Assembly: GCA_029216955.1 (NCBI GenBank)
Contig: JANAVB010033216.1
Coordinates: 11,200,123 to 11,264,122, forward strand
Direction of reading: 5' to 3'
DNA: 64,000 bases
Source of the DNA: Iris pallida
Taxonomy: Eukaryota; Streptophyta; Magnoliopsida; Asparagales; Iridaceae
In this document: positions 21,701 to 33,776 of the stretch, piece by piece
Numbering within the stretch: the stretch's first letter is position 1
How the letters are laid out: each line of letters opens with the position of its first letter
Notes under the pieces: generated by a model
Database searches by the model: none
What the model saw: the letters and a program-made list of their open reading frames with translations, nothing else
What the model was told of the DNA's origin: nothing
Program-made: the position numbers and the translations under genes

Positions 21701-23918
21701 TGTCACGACCCGCACCCGCTTTTCGGATACGAGACGTGTCCAAGCCAGCCTATGCCGCAGAGTCGGCGGTAGAACGCTGTCAAGCCCGCAAGAAATAGAT
21801 GCCAAATAAAAACAATTGCTCATTCACATTTCTAGATTTATTACAACATTTATAATTAAAGAGAAATACAAGATTTTACAGTAAATGAAATTGATACATC
21901 TGCTATCTATTTCTAGGTTTGTCTTCAGCATACCCAAGTCTTCCCCAGTGCTAAGAGTGATCGCGGCTAAACCTGAAAAATGTTGGTTTCCAGTCAGTAA
22001 TGGAACAAGTACACAAACCGACAGCAATACGAAAACACAATAGAATTAACAAGACATAAAAATAACATATGAGAGATAAAAACTGGTAGATAACTGATGA
22101 CATAGCACGGTAGAGAAGAAAACAAGGAAAAACTAAAAAAAGACATCTATCTAGGTGGTGTGAAATATTATTTTCGACATGTGAACGGCTAGCGGGTAAA
22201 TCCGGCACCTGCACGTGTCGTGTACAGGTGCTATTGTTCACGGATAGACATCATGGGATAGTTCTGGGTAGTCCACATGTCTACTAAGATATTTTCCCTT
22301 CCGACTACTCCGTGTGATGAGCGTGTCAACAAGCAGCAAGATATATGTATAGACATGAAATAAAAAGACCACTATGAATCGGAAAGCAATCAGACAGTGC
22401 ATTTGCCTGAATCCTTGCATAAACCATAGCCACAAGTAGAGGATGAGGGGATAATGATCTAGAAGCTGTCAACCTATAACACATATCGCACCACGAACCG
22501 TGCACGAAAACCACAAATCAATTCTAATGTTCTAGTTCTAAATAGTGGCTAGTTGGGTTACTAATCTAATAATAATTAATTCTGTAATAATTCACTTAAA
22601 AACCTAATTTAACCTAATAATAATCTGAATATAATCTAAACATGCAACTTGGCCATCAAAAGTCGTATTTATCAATTTTGGAAACCATGGCACGTAAATC
22701 GAGATGTGCCATTGACTTTTTAGTCAAACGCTGTGAACTCTAGATTTTGAAAGTGCACCTTGGTAGATTTCAGTGCCACGAGTGCGCTGGAATCAACCGT
22801 GCCACAAAATCACGCTTTGGTCAAAAGATATCGCCGTTATAGCTAATCGTGACCAAAACGGGGATCAACCGATCAGTTCTGAGTTCAATAGAAAAACTAA
22901 AATACTAAATTAACAAAATAATTTTTGGGAAAAATATATGTCGTAGCGCTCTGTGTTAGCTTTCCGAAACTTCAAACGGTTCGTGATTTCGATTTCTGGT
23001 TCTCCCGGAATCTCGAAAACCAAAACGTATCAAGTTTCGGGCAATCGACACTCTACGAATTTTCCAAAAATTTAGGTTCAGAAATTATGAAAATAAATTT
23101 GATATTCAGAAACTATACCTCAATACATTTCCAACAAAAAAAACAGCACGTGAAAATGAGGTCCGAGTTGACGGCAATCGCCTCGGGAAGTCGGGGAATC
23201 ACCAGGATCAAACTCCAAAAGAATGAGGCTATAATTAATTAGGGTTTGTGAATATACAATGCATATATATAGGAGAGAGAGAGGCGGTTACTGTAGCAGC
23301 GTCGACAGGTGGGCCTCCCGGTTGGATTATTGGGTAATTATTTATTTAATTCAAAAAATTATTTAAAAATCATTTTAAGTCCAAATAAATCAAAATAAAT
23401 TGCAGAAAAATCCAGAAAAATTCTAGAAAATTCTAGAAAATATTTCTAAGTGTCTAGAATCCAAATAAAATATTTTTAACATAAAATATCATCATGTGAC
23501 CTCACAGTAAATTTCCAAAGCCTATAAAATATTATTTATATAGGTTTTAATTATATAAAAATTCCCAAAAATTCTAAAAAATCCAGAAAAATTCTAAAAT
23601 ATTCTAAAAAATATTTTTAGTCATTTAGAGCCCAAATAAAAATATTTGGTCCCGAAATACCCCCGTATGACCTTACAGTAAATCCTGAAAGTCCTAAAAA
23701 ATAATAAAACCTTAAATATTAAATACCTACAAATATCCAAAAATTGTAGAAAAATATAAAATAGCTAAATAATACATATATAAGCTATCTAGAGGTCATA
23801 TAATCTTAATATGGTCATAGCCCACCTACAAGCTTTGGTATGACTCACAACGGCCATAAAATTAATCATAAACAAATAAAATTTAAAAATTTAAAAAAAA
23901 TTAGGAAGTAGGCTTACA
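21701..23918 (-). repeat. 3' LTR, 2.2 kb, of the minus-strand gypsy element
   Basis: Minus sense reads TGTAAGCCTACTTCC...GGGTGCGGGTCGTGACA. The last 100 bases resemble the end of the plus-strand LTR at 33540-33639 (shared CTTGACAGCG.TCTACCGCCG and GGGTGCGGGTCGTGACA), so the two belong to related families. The part near 23340-23900 is very AT-rich with repeated AATTCTAGAAAAT-like words. No gene is present. Confidence 0.8.
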
Positions 23919-23955
23919 AATCTACCCACCTTAGAATAATTTCGTCCTCGAAATT
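23919..23955 (-). promoter_or_regulatory. hairpin and polypurine tract of the minus-strand gypsy element
   Basis: The minus strand has AATTTCGAGGACGAAATT (23938-23955), a perfect 7-bp stem with loop AGGA. A U-rich stretch and AAGGTGGGTAG follow just before the LTR. The hairpin ends 19 nt from the LTR. Confidence 0.7.
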
Positions 23956-24180
23956 CTAATTCGTAACTATTCTTAAAATTCCAAAAGAAAGTCTACCTTA
24001 ATCTTAATCTCCTCAATTTAATCACTCAAAATATTTTATAACCTTTTCTAGCCATTTCATAACTCTGAATACTTGAGAACTTCTACCCACCTTTGGTCAC
24101 ACTACTCCATCAAACTAAAAATCTTATAATCTTCTAACTGGTTGCTAACAATCCTACCAACAATTATCTAGACATATAGT

Positions 24181-25149
24181 TGTAGGCCTCAAAAATGAAG
24201 TCATATACAGCCTATCAGAACAATGTCTAAAATACACGCTGAGTTCTATCAGACCATTTCCTCAAATATATGCAGAGTTTAAATGGTACACAGAGACAGC
24301 TCATTATTTGTCAGAGTGTCATTATGACTGACAGCACGACAGTCAAAGAATGTCTCCTCGTATGCCACGTATGCACGGGACTCGAGAGATCTCAGCCGAC
24401 TATTGCGTGACTTTCGAAATCTTCCTCAACAAGATTCAGTCTTCATCAAGTTGGCGTACCAAAAAGACCTTCTTGTCATTTAATGTGACTGACAAGGCAA
24501 TCAATGTCAGAGATTTTGTGCCAGTCGAGGCATGTTGAATCAAGACAGCTGGCCGTTCTGACTCAAGTCTGCGTGTATTTTGAACTTCTATGTTCCTTCC
24601 TCAAGTTTGCGTGAATTTTGAGCTTTCTGTCTCAAGTTGGCGTGTATTCTGAAGCTTTCTGCCTCAAGTTGGTGTGTATTCTGAAGCCTTCTTCCCTAAG
24701 TCTGCGTGGATTTCATCCTCAACCAGTTGGCATAGATTTCATCTCAAATTATCAGATTGGAGTACGTGGCAGACATGCCACAAATCTCTCGTATGCGTGC
24801 TCAGTAACTTGCACACGACTCATGCATGATCGCAATGTGTCCAACAGTTATGGGCCACGTCCAGTAACTGCTCATCAATCTTGCGTACGATTGAATCCTG
24901 CGTGATTATCAACTATGCATAGGTTATGAAAATAGTTATCTTTTTAGTTATTTTTGACTCTATAAATAGAGTTCTCTTCTCATTCATTGTACAGATATAC
25001 AGAATATCTAAATTGCTGTCGAATTTTTGAGAGCTTTTCTTCTTTGCATCGTCCAAGGGATAAAGCGATTATCTTCTAGATCGGATTCCTAAAGTTGTAT
25101 TTTCCCAGAATCAAAATAAATAAAGTGAATTTATTTATGGAAAATAAAT
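24181..25149 (+). repeat. 5' LTR of Tat B
   Basis: It starts with TGTAGGCCTCAAAAATG at 24181 after ATAGT. A TATA-like TCTATAAATAGAG is at 24958-24970 and the presumed R/U5 is shared with Tat A (25036-25093). Imperfect repeats of about 40-45 bp with CTCAAGTTGGCGTGTATTCT occur at about 24560-24740. The 3' border is placed just before the primer-binding site. Confidence 0.7.
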
Positions 25150-25167
25150 TGACGACTCTGCTGGGGA
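25150..25167 (+). promoter_or_regulatory. primer-binding site of Tat B
   Basis: TGACGACTCTGCTGGGGA resembles the TGGCGACTC..CTGGGGA primer site used by Ogre/Tat-type elements (tRNA-Arg type in Ogre), with the third base changed from G to A. It is distinct from the initiator-Met type of the gypsy elements in this window. Confidence 0.65.
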
Positions 25168-25187
25168 AACCCATCTCCTCTTCTGAG

Positions 25188-28100
25188 ATGGCAACAACTC
25201 AATGCGACGCTTCGTCGGTCGGATCGACGAAGAAGGTGATATCGATTCAGTTCAATCAACTCGCCTATGAAGAAATGCAGCGGGCTAAGGGTGGCAAGCA
25301 CACTTCAGCCTCCATCACCACCGCCAAATCAAAGGGACGATCTGTCTACGTCCCTAAGAATCTGTTGGCAACCAAAGATGGTGAAGTTTCTGCCACAGTG
25401 TCCATTACTAACACTGGCAAGAACTCCACTACAGGCACGCATACTTCTTTGTGCTCGAAGACGACAGTATCCAAAAGACACGCTGACAGTGATGGCTCTT
25501 TAGCCAAATCTGTTTCCGTAGTCAATCAGTCCAAAAGTCACGCTGACAGCACTGGCTCTTTAGCCAAGCCTATTCCAGCGTGCATTTCCAAACCCAAAAA
25601 TCACGCTAATAGTACTGATTCTTTAACCAAGCCTGTCTCAGCGTGTATTCCGCACGCATCATCCACCAAGTCAGGTCTCCATGACTCAGCATGCGTACCA
25701 AAATCTGGCTTTTTAGCCAAGACTTCATATGCTGACAATACTGGCTCCTTAGCCAAATCGTCATCAGCATATTCTTAGAAGAATAGCTCTTTAGCTATTT
25801 CTTCCTCCTTGCCAAGTTCTGCTAGAACTGGGGGTAGTCTTGCTATGGCTCCTCCACAAATGGCTCACAAAGTCCCTTCGAATAGGAACAACTCTTTAGT
25901 TGTTTCTTCTGCTCCTGTAGTGTTTACTTCAGGAACAGCTTTGGCTGACAATTTTGTTAGTCAAAGAAAAGGAAATAGTCTTTTGACTACTCTTCCTTCT
26001 GGACATTCTATGTCTCAAAATTTGAATAAGTCTAAAAAGAAACATTTCTTAATGTCTTCTTCTACGACTTCTTCAAATTGGGCACAGAATTTGTCTCTAC
26101 AAAAAGGTTTGTTACCAACTCCTACTCAAGGGGATGGTTCAATTCTTCCTTCTCTGCAAATATCCAGATCAATGGAAGGAAAACTTCAAGCGTCAAAAAC
26201 CAATGTTTACCTCCAACAGATCTAAGAATGAAACTTAATCAATCCCGTTTGGGAAGCACTTCTGATGTTAAGAAACCACACCAATCAGGAGTAAAAGTAA
26301 GAGATCCGGATGCAGAGTATGCCAAAAATTATGTTGCTCTGATTAATCACTCTTTGTATAATCAAGAGCCGTCAAAATCCAAGGACAAGAAATACGTTCC
26401 TAATAAACAAAGATTGTTCTCAAATGTACCTCAATCTTCACATACGGATTTGCGAGAACATCTTCAACAAAAGAGGAGGAATAATTCCATGTCAAGTGAT
26501 CATGACCATCATGATTATGACTTCCAACCTAGGGTCATAATTCAATGCAGATGTCAAACTAAACGACAGTCTGTCTTTAATCGGATCCAGGGTGAACCTA
26601 TGTCTGATGAAGATGAACCTCTTTTCGCTTCTATCAACATGACCTCTCGGGATTCTGGGGTAGAACTGATAGTCCAGATGTGGTATACAGAGGCACCAGA
26701 GCAAGAGTCTTAGCTTCTAATCAAAAAACTTCGATTTCTGAATACTATTCTGAATTCCTTGGAGAATCCAACTTCCTACCTCTTTCTACTGGGGGTAGTT
26801 CTCCTATAACTGATTTTGATACACAAAGTAATAATTCAGAACAAACAGTATCATCAACAATCCCTCGTATGGTCACAACTTATATGGTGGATGGGAATAC
26901 TGATTTAAACAATGAACCTTCTTCTTCAATGACTCCCCAAGATCAAAGAATTGCTTCTTTGGAACAACAAATGAAATCTATGGCTGATACTATGAAATCA
27001 ATGTATGAACTTATGGCAAACCAGCTGTAAAATCCACGAACTATACCTGACGCCATACCAATTGACACTGGTATAGGTCCAGTGCAAGTTCCTCCAGCAG
27101 TACAATCCAATATCCCTGGACAAGCTCAACCAATTCCTAGCCATTCGGGAGCTGGGGGTAGTGCTTATAATGCTGTCCCTCCTCCTAACTATTCTCTACA
27201 AGCTACAACTCCATAATCTTCCGGAGTCGTTACTGAAGAATTGAGGAATCACCGAACCCAATTTGAGGCATTTAAACAGAAAGATGGTTTACAAAGGTTA
27301 GGTATCAAGAAACCTTATCCAATAGAATGGAAGCAAGTATCATATCCTCCTAAATACAAGCCTCCTACTATCTCATTCTTTGATGGAACCACTTCTCCTA
27401 GTCAGTTTATCGATCATTTTGAAGTGATGACTGACCAGCTCCAACCAAGTGACGCCCTCCTTACTCGGGTGTTTATCGGATGTCTCAAGGGAACGGCTTA
27501 TGAGTGTTATAGAAGTCTTCCTGATGGGTGTATTACCTCATTTGCCGGCTTCAAACAAATGTTTCTTGAACGGTTCTATGAAGGGCTTAATGACATGACT
27601 ATGTCTGCTCTTATAAGAATCAAACAGAGAAATAATGAGAGCACTGAAAGCTTCATTGAAAGATTTAGAAGAGAAGCTTTAAAAATGCCTCTTGGAACTC
27701 CCGATGCCGTCACTATCGACACTTGCAAGTCAAATCTCTTACCAATCATCAGCATGTGGACAGGATCCACTCAATTCCAAGATTGGCCTTCCTTCATCGT
27801 CAGTACCAAAGCTGCCGAAGTCAGTGCCGAAACTTTCAAAGGTCTGGGGGTACACATGAATCCCAATGAATCAGGTCAAAATACTAGCAATAGTACGCGA
27901 CCTAACAATCGTAAAGGAAAAGAGACTCTCGAAGTCAATCTCCAGAGCAAAAATCAAGAAGTATTATCTGCCCAAGCTACCCCAGCTCCAACAAATCAAC
28001 AACCAAGAGCACCTCGCCCCAAAGAAGAATACTCTTTTGACGACGATGATGTCCTTGGTATCTTTGAATGTCTACTTAAAGGTAATAAAATACAATTACC

Positions 28101-28210
28101 TGAAATCAAGAAACCCGATGAAGCTGGTAAGACAGATCATCCTAAACACTGTCCGTACCATAGAATGTTGGGTCACACAGCTCGTACATGTTTTGTATTG
28201 AAAGAAAAAA
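25188..28210 (+). pseudogene. Tat B gag (capsid-like domain and knuckle)
   Basis: Gag forms the particle that packages element RNA. The reading begins at ATG 25188 (MATTQCDASSVG) and passes through three frames with stops near 25776, 26223, 27028 and 27214. The N-terminal part is low-complexity and holds repeats of KSHADSTGSLAKP. A coiled-coil-like segment (RIASLEQQMKSMADTMKSMY) lies near 26950. The retrotransposon gag domain is at about 27330-27850, with PPTISFFDGTTSPSQFIDHF, then FKQMFLERFYEG and ESFIERFRREA. A Tat-type knuckle with CPYHRMLGHTARTC is at 28149-28190, where H replaces the second C. It is followed by the linker domain. Confidence 0.85.
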
Positions 28211-28219
28211 ATCCAGGAA

Positions 28220-28843
28220 ATGATCAAATCTCGAGCTATCACTCTCACTCCGAAAGAAAAGACCATCACCTCCAACGTTGTCTCTATGCAATTCGGAGAT
28301 TTTCCTCCTCAACTCCTCGAAAGCGGGATTATTCCTATTCCCAAGGCAACTCTTGAAATCGTGAATATTCCCCCTCCACAGTCTGAAGGATTAGTACCAA
28401 TCACTATTGAAACAGGAGAAATCATCTGGATTCATCCTGATCTGGTGGCAGATTTTGAATCTCCTTCCATTCAAAAGACTACTTCCCTAAAATCTAAGAA
28501 GGCCAAGAAAACTAAGTCATGTCATATAACTTCTTTCGAATCTACTTCCGACACAAAGCCGAAAGATAAGGTAGAAGCACTTGTTGGTGCTACTAGAACA
28601 GGGAAACATTATCTAAAGGATTATTTCAAGAGTCCTGAAGATACTCTGATAGTCCTGAAGATGTTCCCGATATCTCTCCAGCTGACAAAGATATTCCCGA
28701 TGTTCCTCGGGAGGAAGAATCATCCACTGTACCTGTTCCTTCAACTACACCGGTTGTATCTATTCCTTCCAAGCCCACACCACTTGAGAAAGGCATATGG
28801 AATGAAATAGAAGGAGATAACATTGCGTGCAAGATCGAAAGAT
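28220..28843 (+). pseudogene. Tat B gag-protease linker
   Basis: The frame at 28220-28625 encodes MIKSRAITLTPKEKTITSNV, VVSMQFGDFPP, IPIPKATLEIVNIPP and IIWIHPDLVADF. The same module occurs in Tat C near 63480-63680 (LQFGILPP, IPKATMEVINLP, IMWVHPDL). After about 28625 the frame shifts into an acidic Pro-rich stretch ending in a stop near 28843. It links the knuckle to protease in this lineage. No enzymatic role is known to me. Confidence 0.7.
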
Positions 28844-29319
28844 AGTAGGTATAAAACATGGACATATGTACATAGGTAATAAAATAATTTGGTAAATGAA
28901 TTAAGAGTTTAAATTTGAGAGTTTATATTCAGGAGTACTTGAGTAAAAGAGAGAAGGCTCAATGCCAAGAATATGTTTTGAATGTAATTTCATGGAGCTT
29001 GTGATTAATAGGATAAAGATACTTAGGACGGGATAAGGAAACAAACAAATTGCTATTGAGATTGGAATTTTGATTGATGGCCAAGTATTGCTGATATATA
29101 GTATCTCGAGGATGACCTATATTTTAGAATATACGTAAAGGTTCTTATTGATATGAAGATTCTTAGGAGTAAAATAGACATAGTTTTTATGGAAGAAGCT
29201 TGTTAAACCTGAACCAAATACCTGTAGAGAGAAACAACATAGATGATCACAAGGGTAGCAGATTGGGTACTGTAGCCATAGTAGTTGCATGTTTTAGCTT
29301 GACCTATTAGATGATTTTT

Positions 29320-29355
29320 AATTTCGAGGACAAAATTTTTATAAGGTGGGTAGGA
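29320..29355 (+). promoter_or_regulatory. hairpin and polypurine tract of the plus-strand gypsy element
   Basis: AATTTCGAGGACAAAATT (29320-29337) is a 7-bp stem with one C-A mismatch, explained by a CpG transition, and loop AGGA. It is followed by TTTATAAGGTGGGTAGGA and the LTR. The hairpin-to-LTR distance is 18 nt. Confidence 0.7.
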
Positions 29356-31400
29356 TGTAAGTCCCCTGAATTTAGGGCTTCTTTTTTTTATTTTCATAAA
29401 TCAATTATTTGCAACAGATATTATTATTTGATTATAATTTGATTAAATGCTCTTTATCGTGATTTTGACTTCTGGAGTGTCAGGGATGCCAATCTCTGGA
29501 AACTTCCTTCATCAGTGTGTAGTAGACAAGATTACCTTCATGTTGATATATCATATCCCATTCAAACTTGTTCTCTTGTACTCTTTTTGCTTCGCACAAC
29601 TTCAGGTCAATTTAGACCATTTGATCGTTGATTAATTATTAATTGATTTTCTACTCTTTTTCATGATCATCATATGCACGTTACCATGACTTTCAATTTA
29701 TGAGCACAAGGCTAGTCATTTTCTTGAAACCAACTTGTCATGCCTGATCTACTTGAGACGCTCTTCACCCATGACCTTCGTGTCCCACTCAGACACACCA
29801 TCTTGTGCTTTATTTGCTTCGCACAACTTTTGGGTCAATTTAGGCTAATTAATTATCTACCATAATTTGTGACCTGACTTCCAATTTAATTTTGGGACCC
29901 GACATCGACCCAACCTAGTCGACCCAAAATATGGACATGGCCCACACGAAGCCTACTATCCGCATGACACTTGTGTCCTATTTATTTGAGCCCCCACATG
30001 TTACTTATTTATCCATGATCATAAATACCAATTTAAATTCGATTATTGCACCATGTCCGATTTTAACCGACACGGCTCAACCAAACCCAGTCCAAGTTCC
30101 ATGTTACCCCTTCATTAATATCCACACACTAATTTTTCCCTACCAAATATTAAATACCTAGTTTTTTCCACTTCAAATATTTAATGTGTATTTCAATGAT
30201 TTAATTTCCTAAGGAATGATCTAATTTTCCCCATTTAATCCCAACCCTTCATTCTATCCATATGTAATCCCAAGCCCACATCCTCACCACACTCAAACTC
30301 ACACACCCCTTATTTCCTAGCTGGCCCTAAATTCTAGGTAGGAAATACTTTTTCTCTCTCTTCCTCTTATTTTTTTCACACACATACGCATACAATACTT
30401 TCCATCTATCTCTCTCCAACTCTCTTTTTTATCACAGCAACTCCCCCAAGCTTCCCGAGCTCCAGCCTCCACAACCACCAGACCCATGGCCGGCCGACCA
30501 CCAGTCCATGGCTGAGCTCCTCCCCTCTCCATTTAACATCATCATCTCCACCACCATCCTCCATATCTCCACCACCATCACCTTCACCATCGTCAACACC
30601 ACCACCATCATAGCCGAACACCACTCCATTCCACCACCGCAAGCCCACTCCGCCACCACCATGCACCGCTCACCGCCGTCGGGCTGCGCCGCTCGCCGTC
30701 GCCGTACCCTCGTGCGGCCAGCAACAGCGAGCAGCAACAGCACAACACAGCAGCTGCCGGCCGAGCACAGCAGGCCGCGCGGTGCAGCGCCGCCGTCGCC
30801 GACGCCACGGACGCCGTGACCGGCCACCCCCTGGCCGGGCGACCCCCAGGCATCTCCCCGTGGCGGCCACCGTCCTCCGGGACGCGCCGCCTAGGCGTTT
30901 CGTGCGTTTGGCACGGGTTCCCGTCGTGACGCGCTCGTAATGGATTCGGAAATGGCGTCTCGTCGCAGCAACTTTGCACACATGTTTCGAGAAATCCGAC
31001 CGTTGGATTCACAATTTCTTCGCTCCGCCACAATCTCGGTATATCCATCTTCACTTTTCTCAATTTTCGTCCGTTAATTTTATCGTTTGATACATCAAAA
31101 CCGGCCACCAAGTTGATCGTTTAAATTGTGTTATTTTTGGACAGTTTTATGGAGCCAACTTCGTCGGTTCGTATCTTCTCTATCGTAGCTCCGTTTGGCG
31201 TGCCACTGGTTCCTATGCGAAGCTGGTATAACCCTCTTCCTACCCCTTTACTTTTGTTTTATTGTGAGCACGTTTGATTGGTTGAATTTGACGCCAAAGT
31301 TGGTCATCCGAATTCATAAATTCCAAGTTGTAAAATTCTATTTTTGAACCCGGGACTCCGGATTCAATTTCTGACACCACCAGTAGACTCGTGGCATCGT

Positions 31401-32050
31401 TCTCGCACGTTTTCATATAAAATTTGTTAGATTTGGGGGACGTAGGCACTGGCACGCATTTCAATAAAAAGCGGGCCCCACAGTCCGGGTCAACAGGACT
31501 TTTTGACGTCGACACATTGGAATCCGATTCCGGATATACCGTTGAGTTCATATCATCATTCTGGACTCGTTGACATATAATTTGCTAGGTTTTAGTGGAC
31601 ATTGGTTCCGGCACGTATTTCGGTGCAAGTCGGATACCAATATTCGGGTCAACGGGTCATTTTCTGGACATACCGTTGAGTTTTTATCATCATTCTGGAC
31701 TCGTTGACATATAATTTGCTGAGTTTTGAGGACATTGGCTCCGACACGCTTTTCCGTGCATATTGGAATTTCAATGTGCTGGTCAACGGACCAATTTGAG
31801 ATCGGATCAACGAAATCCAATTCTGGATATACCGTTGGGTTCGTGTCGTCATTCTGGATTCGTGGACATATAATTTGTTAAGTTTAGTGTACTTTTATTT
31901 TGGCACATTTTTTGGTGCAAAGTAGGTCCGACACGGATACCATTTTGACACAAAATTACCTTTTTGCCCCTATGTCCAAATTGGACTTATGAATAGGCTA
32001 TCCTACCTGATTTGACCATTCTGGACACGTTGGTAATAGTTGTTTCACCA
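31401..32050. repeat. 134-165-bp degenerate tandem repeat in the LTR
   Basis: Landmark CTGGACTCGTTGACATATAA or a variant recurs near 31401, 31561, 31695, 31852 and 32017. Each unit also holds a GGCACGNNTTT.GGTGCA word and a GATATACCGTTG word. Confidence 0.85.
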
Positions 32051-32157
32051 TCCGACAACATCTGTAGATTATTACCCTATTATTATAATCTTTATTCTTT
32101 TGTTGTATTTTGAGATCTATCGATTCCAGTGATTTCACAACCACTGAAATTGAATGT

Positions 32158-32515
32158 GTTGACTCTGTAGATGTTTATAGAGACTAGCTTTGACCCTGTT
32201 TGACCATGGTTGACTACTTTGACTGAACGTCGAAGTAGAGTCAACATTGACCTAGGTTAGACTAGTTTTGACCTTGGTTGACCACAGTTGACTATTTTGA
32301 CCAAAAGTCAACCGGAAGTCAATCGTAGCCTAAAATTGACTAAAACTTGACTGAGTTGACCAGTTGACCCAAAGTCAACTGTTAGTCAACGTTAGTCAAC
32401 ATTTGACCTAGTTTGACATAAAGTTTACCAGAGTTGACCAGTTGACCAAAAGTCAACTGTAAGTCAACCCTTGACTTGCTTTGACCTAGTTTGACTTAGT
32501 ATGACTTGATTTTAC
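32158..32515. repeat. dense TTGAC/GTCAA cluster
   Basis: I count about 21 TTGAC and 8 GTCAA in about 350 bp, many as TTGACC or TTGACT. Local inverted repeats occur, such as GTTGACCAAAAGTCAAC. TTGAC[C/T] is the core of the W-box bound by WRKY factors. Nothing in the sequence shows that the cluster is used. Confidence 0.85.
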
Positions 32516-33764
32516 TTCCAAACCCTTATATTGATACAGTGTTCCACCTATAGGTCCTCGAGGCACTGTTCTTGGACTCAGTTGACATATTCCACCAGAT
32601 ATCAGGCGAGTACATTCTCTGATAATATTTTTGTTTTATGATATCGTCTATGTTTCTTGTATTTAGTGTAGATATCCTTGTTCTTTTGACACATTGTTCA
32701 TACGGATTGGTATTTCTCTGGATCCCGTCATGAGATGTTATTCCTCGCTCTCCTTGGTATATCTTGTGCAAGTCTTTCTTGTTCCTTGTGCATTGTATAG
32801 ACACGATTCCTGCGAAGGCTAGCTACCCTCTCAGAGAATCGCGTGTCATGATGAGTCATGGTTGGATCCACTATACTAGTCGGGGACAGGGAGTATTGGT
32901 GTAGATATGTGGTCAAAGCCTATTGTGTTCCTTGTGCACCTATTGATTGTGAGTGTTGATCATATACCCCACGTATGGTTAGCCAGGCCTGTTACTATTG
33001 TGCAATGTCCCAAGCCGGCCACATATTGTAGCTAGTGCTCACACACCTAGATAGATGATTCTTGATTCTTGTACATGCCATGATTGGTTTTACTTGCCTT
33101 GTTCTAGCTCTAGATTTACAGCTTACCTTGCCATGATACTCACATGTACATTTCAATGATTTCTTGTATATTCACTCTATTTACTGTTATATTTTCAATA
33201 TCGTCTAATTAGAATTGTTATTGAGATTTGTGCTCATTCCATCCTGACTGTATATGTTGACAAAATTTTGGGAGTAGTTGTGCCCTCAGTATTGGACTAC
33301 AGGATGTTGCTAGCTGGGGTGGTTCTCGGTATTCTTCACCGTGAGTTGTCTCTCAGGAGTTCTAGGTCTGGTAGTTATTAGTTTTGTTATTGTTTTCCTC
33401 TGTTTTATTCTTGTCTCATACGATCATTGTAGATTCTAGTTGTTTTAGTGATATTGTTATTATTTCTTGTCTTATCTTCCTTAGTTTTCGTGATGTGACA
33501 TGAGTACATTTCTAGTTATGGATCTTTAGATGTTGTAGTTAGTATAGGGTACTTGACAGCGCTCTACCGCCGATACTGTGGCGTAGGCTGGGCATGGCCC
33601 ATGTATTCGTACCCATATATCCGGGTGCGGGTCGTGACATCGCGGAAGCAACTTTGAGTATTTGCAGAAGCAAGTTTGGTTCATCGCGAAAGCAGCTTTG
33701 AATCATCTTAGTAACAACATTGATTTGAAACAAATCGAATAAGAATCCAAGCACATAAAGTCAT

Positions 33765-33776
33765 GCTCTGATACCA
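33765..33776 (-). promoter_or_regulatory. primer-binding site of gypsy C
   Basis: The minus strand reads TGGTATCAGAGC, the initiator-Met tRNA complement, three bases from the LTR end. This shows that 33780-43638 is a 5' LTR in minus orientation. Confidence 0.92.

Larger units (their letters stand above)
21701..24180 (-). mobile_element. 3' end of a minus-strand Ty3/gypsy element (3' LTR plus internal end)
   Basis: The LTR (21701-23918) is preceded in minus sense by about 260 bp of internal sequence (24180-23919). The border at 21701 cuts the Tat A integrase at PLEIQIPSL, so this element inserted into Tat A. The left duplication would be AAAGG (21696-21700). The remainder is not present: at 24181 the Tat B LTR starts and the sequence beyond Tat B is of opposite polarity. 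Confidence 0.75.
24181..28843 (+). mobile_element. Tat B: 5' half of a Tat-lineage Ty3 element
   Basis: The order is 5' LTR (24181-25149), primer-binding site, gag, then the linker that precedes protease. Protease, RT, integrase and the 3' LTR are absent. At about 28843 the sequence changes to the 3' end of a gypsy element. The base composition is even and the coding region has several stops and frame changes. The LTR start matches the Tat A LTR start in pattern (TGTAGGCCTCAAAAATG against TGTAGAGCCTAAAAATC). Confidence 0.75.
28844..33639 (+). mobile_element. 3' end and 4.3-kb LTR of a plus-strand Ty3/gypsy element
   Basis: About 510 bp of internal sequence without ORFs (28844-29355) ends in a hairpin and purine tract. 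The LTR 29356-33639 follows, ending GGGTGCGGGTCGTGACA. TCGCG at 33640-33644 would be its target duplication, and the outside sequence belongs to gypsy C. The coding part and 5' LTR are missing, replaced by Tat B. Confidence 0.75.
29356..33639 (+). repeat. 3' LTR, 4.28 kb, with internal repeats
   Basis: It starts TGTAAGTCCCCTGAATTTAGGG and ends TCGTGACA. A pyrimidine-rich leader-like tract lies at 30330-30500. GC-rich sequence at 30500-30900 gives ORFs on both strands with only His/Thr/Ala-rich low-complexity products. Two repeat blocks follow (31401-32050 and 32158-32515). The length is large for an LTR, but no internal target duplication was found that would show a nested insert. Confidence 0.75.

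Noticed and set aside
28842..28846. ATAGT at the right end of Tat B, matching ATAGT before its LTR (24176-24180)
   Set aside because: The base before it is not an LTR end, and Tat B lacks its 3' half. An AT-rich 5-mer match by chance is likely.
29736..29760. ACCAACTTGTCATGCCTGA, resembling a primer-site/LTR junction of a minus element
   Set aside because: The primer-site match is poor (GAAACCA for GATACCA) and no matching LTR start or duplication was found.
30432..31111. Overlapping GC-rich ORFs of 100-167 codons, minus and plus
   Set aside because: Low-complexity Ala/Arg/Gly or Thr/His products, open on both strands in the leader zone of an LTR. GC composition alone explains the lack of stops.
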